Below are positions 35,504 to 39,762 of a stretch of 39,762 nt of DNA, in pieces. Source of the stretch: Bacteroidota bacterium (GTDB taxonomy: Bacteria > Bacteroidota > Bacteroidia > Chitinophagales > Saprospiraceae); contig JAHEAR010000017.1 in NCBI GenBank assembly GCA_024642665.1, positions 1-39,762 of the forward strand. The letters are read 5' to 3'. Positions within the stretch are counted from its first letter, which is position 1; every line of letters starts with the position of its first letter. The translations under genes and the position numbers were made by a program. The notes beneath the pieces are model-generated. The model was given only the letters and a program-made list of their open reading frames with translations, had not been told where the DNA came from and ran no database searches.

Positions 35504-35532
35504 TTTCACCCTTTATCTGCAACTTAACTTTG
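35504..35532 (+). promoter_or_regulatory. probable promoter for tatC
   Basis: TTTC at 35504-35507 (one base from TTTG), a 17-bp spacer, then TAACTTTG at 35525-35532, a full -7 match and the same box as at 27705. tatC starts 70 bp further on. Confidence 0.5.
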
Positions 35533-35602
35533 CAATCCGATAAAGAATCCTATATACTTCACGATATTCGCACCATCATTATTCAAACAGGCATCAGGTA
35601 CT

Positions 35603-36436
35603 ATGGCAAATCCAAATTCCGGAAAAAATGCTAATGAAATGACGTTTTTCGAGCACATCGAAGAATTGAGATGGCATATTTTACGATCCTTCGTAGCTAT
35701 TCTGGTGGTTTCGGTGGTGGTCTTTCTCATGAAGACCTTTGTTTTTGATTACGTCATTCTGGGTCCGACCCAGCAAAATTTCATTACGTATAAGATTTTT
35801 TGCACTTACCTGCCTGACTTTTGCTTCTATCCTCAAAATCTCCAGATTATCACCAGAGATATTCAGGAGCAATTCATCAGTCATTTAAAGGTTTCCGTTT
35901 GGCTTGGGTTTATTGTTGCCTTCCCATATGTCTTTTATGAGTTTTGGCGATTTATCAAGCCCGGACTATACAAAACCGAGATAAAAGCGGCCCGAGGAAT
36001 GGTCTTTGTCTGCAGTACACTCTTTTTGTTAGGCGTAGCTTTTGGATATTTTGTTATCTCCCCAATGGCCATTACTTTTTTATCCAGTTATACCGTCAGC
36101 CCTCAAATAGCAAATACCACTACCTTGTCCGCTTTGGTAAGTTCTATGACGATGTTTACGTTGCCCATTGGGCTGGTTTTTGAAATGCCGGTCATTATGT
36201 ATTTTCTCGCAAAAATAGGACTGGTCTCTTCATCCCTGCTCACCCAATACAGACGACATGCGATTGTGATTATTGTTGTTGTTGCTGCTGTCATTACGCC
36301 TCCGGATGCGATCACGCAATTGATCATTGCTTTTCCACTTTACTTTCTGTATGAGGTAAGTATCATTGTCACCAAACGAATTGATAAGGAGCGGAAGCAA
36401 AAAGAAAAGGACGAGGAAAAAGCATTAAATGCATAG
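35603..36436 (+). CDS. tatC: Sec-independent protein translocase TatC
   Basis: A 277-residue membrane protein with six transmembrane segments, the receptor for twin-arginine signals. The cytosolic N-terminal motif EMTFFEHIEELRWHILRS is the conserved substrate contact. The periplasmic first loop is longer than in E. coli, as usual in Bacteroidota. FPYVFYEFWRFIKPGLY, FEMPVIMYFLAKIGLVS and ITPPDAITQLIIAFPLYFLYE are further family blocks. A Lys/Glu-rich tail ends the protein. tatA/B is not in the window. The oxidoreductase at 5358-6794 is an obvious Tat client. Confidence 0.95.
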   Translation: MANPNSGKNANEMTFFEHIEELRWHILRSFVAILVVSVVVFLMKTFVFDYVILGPTQQNFITYKIFCTYLPDFCFYPQNLQIITRDIQEQFISHLKVSVWLGFIVAFPYVFYEFWRFIKPGLYKTEIKAARGMVFVCSTLFLLGVAFGYFVISPMAITFLSSYTVSPQIANTTTLSALVSSMTMFTLPIGLVFEMPVIMYFLAKIGLVSSSLLTQYRRHAIVIIVVVAAVITPPDAITQLIIAFPLYFLYEVSIIVTKRIDKERKQKEKDEEKALNA

Positions 36437-36439
36437 CCT

Positions 36440-36898
36440 ATGAACCGAGTTTCATCACAACTGACCATTGTTCTCAGAATAGCATTGCCGACGATTTGGT
36501 TTACGGCTGTCTTGTCAATTTTGGGTATGTTGACCTGGGCTGTTCGTGGCAAGGCCGGTCTTTTTAGCAATCCCTACATTTGGATAGGCGTCCTCTTTAT
36601 CATTGGTACCGGCTTTGCGTTTGTCCGATTTATTTTATGGCGTTTATATCGCATTGACATGGACAACGAACATCTATATGTCAGTAATTATTTCAAAACG
36701 TACAAGTATCCCTATACGGAAGTTGATTCCATTGCGGATGCAAATATTTTAAAAGGAAGGATATATCGGATTACCCTTAAAGCTAAAGGTACTTTTGGAC
36801 AAAAACTGTATTTCCTTGCAAGTAAAGTTTTGTGGCTTGACTTCAAAACGGAACACCCGGAATTATCAGATCTTTGGGTGAATGAAGAGTCCGAATGA
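36440..36898 (+). CDS. membrane protein with two TM segments and a PH-like domain
   Basis: A 152-residue protein. Two hydrophobic segments (about residues 10-33 and 44-66) are followed by a small beta-rich cytosolic domain (about 70-140: YRIDMDNEHLYVSNYFKTYKYPYTEVDSI, then YRITLKAKGTFGQKLYFLA) resembling bacterial PH-like domains, in which a strand reading ...hlyvsn.fk....y.ev.sI is typical. I recognise no specific function. It starts 3 bp after tatC and is probably co-transcribed. Its stop is 8 bp from the stop of the convergent porX. Confidence 0.8.
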   Translation: MNRVSSQLTIVLRIALPTIWFTAVLSILGMLTWAVRGKAGLFSNPYIWIGVLFIIGTGFAFVRFILWRLYRIDMDNEHLYVSNYFKTYKYPYTEVDSIADANILKGRIYRITLKAKGTFGQKLYFLASKVLWLDFKTEHPELSDLWVNEESE

Positions 36899-36906
36899 CG
36901 GGTGGA

Positions 36907-38478
36907 TTATAATCGCACGCCTGTTTTGGGTACTAGCCGAATGATAGGACAGATCATTTCTTCCAGTGATATCCCTCCGTGCTGAAAAGTATTCCTGTAG
37001 TACGAATTGTAATGATTATAATTATTAGGATATAGAAAATATTTATCCTCTTTCGCAAAAATATAACTTGAACTCAGGTTAGGCCTTGGCAGTCCTGCTT
37101 CCTCCGGTTTTTTGATCTCCAATACATCTTTAGCATCATACTGAAGATTCTTTCCCATTTTATAGCGAAGATTGGTAGTCGTGTTTCGATCCCCGACCAC
37201 TTTGGAAGGTTGCTTCACGCGAGTCGTACCATGATCGGTACCTACAATTAGTGTAATGCCCTGATCCGCCATTTTCTTCAATGCTGTTCTTACATGGGAA
37301 TTGACAAACCAACTATACGTCAGTGATCGATATGCTTTTTCATCGCCTGCCAGTTCCTTCAGCACTTCCATTTCGGTTCGGGCATGCGACAACATATCAA
37401 TGAAATTATACACGATCACGATAAGGTCATTATGCATCAGATCAAGTGCTTTTTCTCCAAGCTCACGCGCCTGATCGACATTCGTAATTTTTTGATAATT
37501 CCATTTAATATCTTTTCGCAAACGACGTTTCAGCTGATAGCCAAGCAGCTCCTCTTCGTGCATATTCTTACCCCCCTCTTCATAATCCTCCAACCATAAC
37601 TTAGGATAATTCTGCTTTATTTCTGAAGGCATCATACCGGCAAAAATGGCATTTCGGCTATACTGTGTGGATGTGGGAAGAATACTATAAAAATGCGATT
37701 CTTCTTCTACTTCAAACATCTCTGCAAAGACCGGCTCCAATACCTTCCATTGATCCCAACGAAGATTGTCCAATAATAAAAACACCACCGGCCTTTTTTC
37801 ACTCAGGTGCGGTAGCACTTTCTTTGCCAGCAAATCCTGAGACATCAGCGGCCCCTTTTCTCTGTCGGCAAGCCAGGACAAATAATTTCTGGAAACGAAT
37901 TTTGAAAACTCCGCATTGGCCTCCGCTTTCTGCATCATCAGGATATCTCCCATTTCTTCACTGCGCGAGGTATCTATTTTCAACTCCCAATTGACAATTT
38001 TCTTATAGGCCTGCACCCAGGAAGACAAATCAAGTCCACTATTGATTTCCATCAGGATATTTCTAAACTCCATCTGATAATCGGAGGAAGTTTTCTCGCG
38101 CACCAATCGCTTATTATCAACGATCTTCTTAAGGGTTAGCAGGATTTGATTAGGATTGACAGGCTTGATCAGGTAATCATCAATCTGTGATCCGAGCGCC
38201 TCTTCCATGATATTCTCGGCCTCATTCTTAGTAATCATGACGATCGGGAGTGTTGGCTTGATCGCCTTCAACTTTTGCATGGTCTCGAGACCGGTAATAC
38301 CGGGCATGCTTTCATCCAAAAAGACGATATCGATATCCCCAGCGCTCTGAAACTCATCGATCGCATCGTGCCCATTGGACACGGTCACCACATTATAGCC
38401 TTTCTTCTCCAGAAAGAACAATTGAGGCTTTAACAACTCAATTTCGTCGTCCGCCCAGAGTATCTTAATTTTATCCAT
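36907..38478 (-). CDS. porX: T9SS response regulator PorX (receiver + PglZ domain)
   Basis: A 523-residue two-domain regulator. The receiver domain (about 1-120) has the acidic pair Asp10-Asp11, the phosphoacceptor Asp55 (VFLDES) and Lys105 (LIKP). The C-terminal part is a PglZ/alkaline-phosphatase-superfamily domain: VFLLLDNLRWDQW, ILPTSTQYSRNAIFAGMMP with the metal-binding Thr/Ser, and LIVGTDHGTTRV. PorX with the sensor PorY and the sigma factor SigP controls T9SS genes in Porphyromonas, and its PglZ domain is a zinc-dependent nucleotide phosphodiesterase. I start at ATG 38478; the TTG two codons earlier is an unlikely alternative. The gene is divergent from the HD-domain gene, 93 bp apart. 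Confidence 0.95.
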   Translation of the reverse strand: MDKIKILWADDEIELLKPQLFFLEKKGYNVVTVSNGHDAIDEFQSAGDIDIVFLDESMPGITGLETMQKLKAIKPTLPIVMITKNEAENIMEEALGSQIDDYLIKPVNPNQILLTLKKIVDNKRLVREKTSSDYQMEFRNILMEINSGLDLSSWVQAYKKIVNWELKIDTSRSEEMGDILMMQKAEANAEFSKFVSRNYLSWLADREKGPLMSQDLLAKKVLPHLSEKRPVVFLLLDNLRWDQWKVLEPVFAEMFEVEEESHFYSILPTSTQYSRNAIFAGMMPSEIKQNYPKLWLEDYEEGGKNMHEEELLGYQLKRRLRKDIKWNYQKITNVDQARELGEKALDLMHNDLIVIVYNFIDMLSHARTEMEVLKELAGDEKAYRSLTYSWFVNSHVRTALKKMADQGITLIVGTDHGTTRVKQPSKVVGDRNTTTNLRYKMGKNLQYDAKDVLEIKKPEEAGLPRPNLSSSYIFAKEDKYFLYPNNYNHYNSYYRNTFQHGGISLEEMICPIIRLVPKTGVRL

Positions 38479-38571
38479 ATGCAATAGTACAACACCTTAT
38501 AGAAAAAGTTCATATCAGATGAATGTATCAAACGATACCGATACAGCTGATATTTTCCCAATCTTTGCCTA

Positions 38572-39762
38572 ATGAACAAAATGAAGCTTATAAATGATCC
38601 GGTGTATGGGTTAATTCCCATTCGGACGCCGCTTTTGTTTGATCTGATCGAACATCCTTTGTTTCAACGTCTCCGCAGAATCAAGCAAACCGGACTAACG
38701 CATCTGGTCTATCCGGGATCCCAGCATACCCGATTTCACCATGCGCTGGGGGCGATGCACCTCATGGGTATGGCCATTGATGAGCTCAGAGCCAAGCAAA
38801 CAGTCATTTCAAGTGAGGAGGAGGAGGCGGCTCTCATTGCCGTCCTGCTGCACGATATTGGTCACAGCCCTTATAGTCATGCTTTGGAAGGCCTGATCAT
38901 TGAAACGGATCATGAATCGATCGGCAAACTCATCATTCGCCATCTCGTCAAGTCCATGGGCCCTCAACTGGCATTTGCTTACAAGATTTTTAATGGCGAC
39001 TACCACCGCCCCTTTTTACATCAATTGATCAGCGGGCAGCTGGATCTTGATCGACTGGACTATCTGTCGAGAGATAGCTTTTATACTGGCGTTGCAGAGG
39101 GGGTTGTGGGACATGATCGAATTCTGAGGATGTTGCGCGTAGTGGACAATCATCTGGTGGTCGAAGAAAAAGGACTTTACAGTATTGAAAAATTTCTTGT
39201 GGCGAGGCGCATCATGTATTGGCAGGTCTATTTGCATAAAACGTCACTTTCTGCAGAGTTGATGGCCAGACATCTCATCTTAAATTTAAAACAAGAAAAT
39301 GCAGGGAACAGAGCACCCTATCTGTCCGATGAACTTGAATATTTTTTGAGCAGGAAAACAAGCATTCAGGCCCTTGAAGAAAACACGGAGGAAGTTTTAT
39401 TTGAATTTAATGATTTGGATGATACCTCGATTGACTACAGCATCAAGCGACTTCGCGCCTATCCTACCCCTGAAATAAGTTTTCTGGCATCAAATTTATT
39501 CAAACGAAAAATCCATAAAGTGCGCTGGTCTGAAGCGCCTTTTGAGGAAACAGTGATTTCGGAAATAAAAAATAAATGCAAAATAAAATATCAGTGGTCT
39601 GATGACACGGTTGACAAAATGGTTTGGCTGGGGAGTGAGGCAAAACCCGATTATGTAAGTGATGATGATGAAATAAATATTTTGTTGAAAAGCGGAGAGA
39701 TCAAACCCTTCTCATCTTTTCTGGAAGCACCTGTAAAAATTGCAACCAACAGGAAGTTTTAT
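38572..39762 (+). CDS. HD-domain phosphohydrolase, 3' end outside window (partial)
   Basis: At least 397 codons are open from ATG 38572 to the edge. The N-terminal block VYGLIPIRTPLLFDLIEHP and FQRLRRIKQTG, then TRFHHALG, the HD pair at His94-Asp95 (LLHDIGHSPYSH) and a downstream DLDRLDYLSRDS give the four metal ligands of an HD phosphohydrolase related to dGTPase/SAMHD1. Relatives cleave dNTPs or other nucleotides, but the Bacteroidota proteins of this type (about 400 residues) are mostly uncharacterised. It is divergent from porX. An ATG at 38581 is an alternative start. Only the extreme C-terminus should be missing. Confidence 0.9.
   Translation, partial: MNKMKLINDPVYGLIPIRTPLLFDLIEHPLFQRLRRIKQTGLTHLVYPGSQHTRFHHALGAMHLMGMAIDELRAKQTVISSEEEEAALIAVLLHDIGHSPYSHALEGLIIETDHESIGKLIIRHLVKSMGPQLAFAYKIFNGDYHRPFLHQLISGQLDLDRLDYLSRDSFYTGVAEGVVGHDRILRMLRVVDNHLVVEEKGLYSIEKFLVARRIMYWQVYLHKTSLSAELMARHLILNLKQENAGNRAPYLSDELEYFLSRKTSIQALEENTEEVLFEFNDLDDTSIDYSIKRLRAYPTPEISFLASNLFKRKIHKVRWSEAPFEETVISEIKNKCKIKYQWSDDTVDKMVWLGSEAKPDYVSDDDEINILLKSGEIKPFSSFLEAPVKIATNRKFY

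Overview
The window comes from a member of the Bacteroidota, probably Saprospiraceae-like or a related environmental lineage. Four things point there: three proteins with type IX secretion (T9SS) C-terminal sorting domains plus a PorX-type regulator; the neighbour sets ftsK-lolA, bamD-omega-coaBC-DUF4835 and fabH-efp-accB-accC; promoter boxes of the Bacteroidota form TTTG/TAnnTTTG; and weak Shine-Dalgarno sites. Most of it is ordinary chromosome. I see no prophage, transposase, CRISPR array or rRNA.

Layout. 1-3029: the end of a small membrane protein, a TlpA-like lipoprotein, a cyclophilin lipoprotein and a PepSY-like periplasmic protein. 3196-5114: an A+T-rich S41 peptidase-like gene next to tRNA-Pro(TGG) and tRNA-Ser(GCT). 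Between peptidase and tRNA-Pro lie two decayed tandem copies of the tRNA-Pro-plus-terminator unit, period 178 bp. 5358-8965 (minus): a Tat-exported Gfo/Idh/MocA oxidoreductase, an HI0933-like flavoprotein and a coupled protein of unknown role. 9300-11079: a two-CBS protein and a saccharopine-dehydrogenase-like enzyme. 11272-20059 (plus): ftsK, lolA, GH3-like ligase, bamD, omega subunit, coaBC, DUF4835, purN. 20121-27581 (minus): fabH, efp, accB, accC, MsbA-like ABC transporter, a T9SS type A protein and a PLP-dependent deaminase-like enzyme. 27754-39762: a thioredoxin-SPOR fusion, hutI, a 1268-residue cohesin/SprB-repeat/T9SS protein, a LamG/T9SS protein, tatC, a PH-like membrane protein, porX and an HD-domain phosphohydrolase cut by the window end.

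How the genes fit together. Envelope biogenesis and protein export dominate: LolA and BamD (outer membrane assembly), TatC with one clear Tat substrate, PorX controlling T9SS, and three T9SS cargo proteins. Lipid metabolism forms a second theme (FabH, biotin carboxylase and its carrier protein, MsbA-like exporter).

The most unusual structures are non-coding. One is the degenerate tRNA-Pro/terminator tandem array (4600-4927). The other is a group of short tandem repeats around 6881-7031 and 20101-20144, the latter two members of which supply the C-termini and stop codons of two unrelated genes. The most interesting proteins are the thioredoxin-SPOR fusion, the cohesin-SprB adhesin and the two-gene unit 7017-8965. 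No clearly new defence or mobile system is evident.
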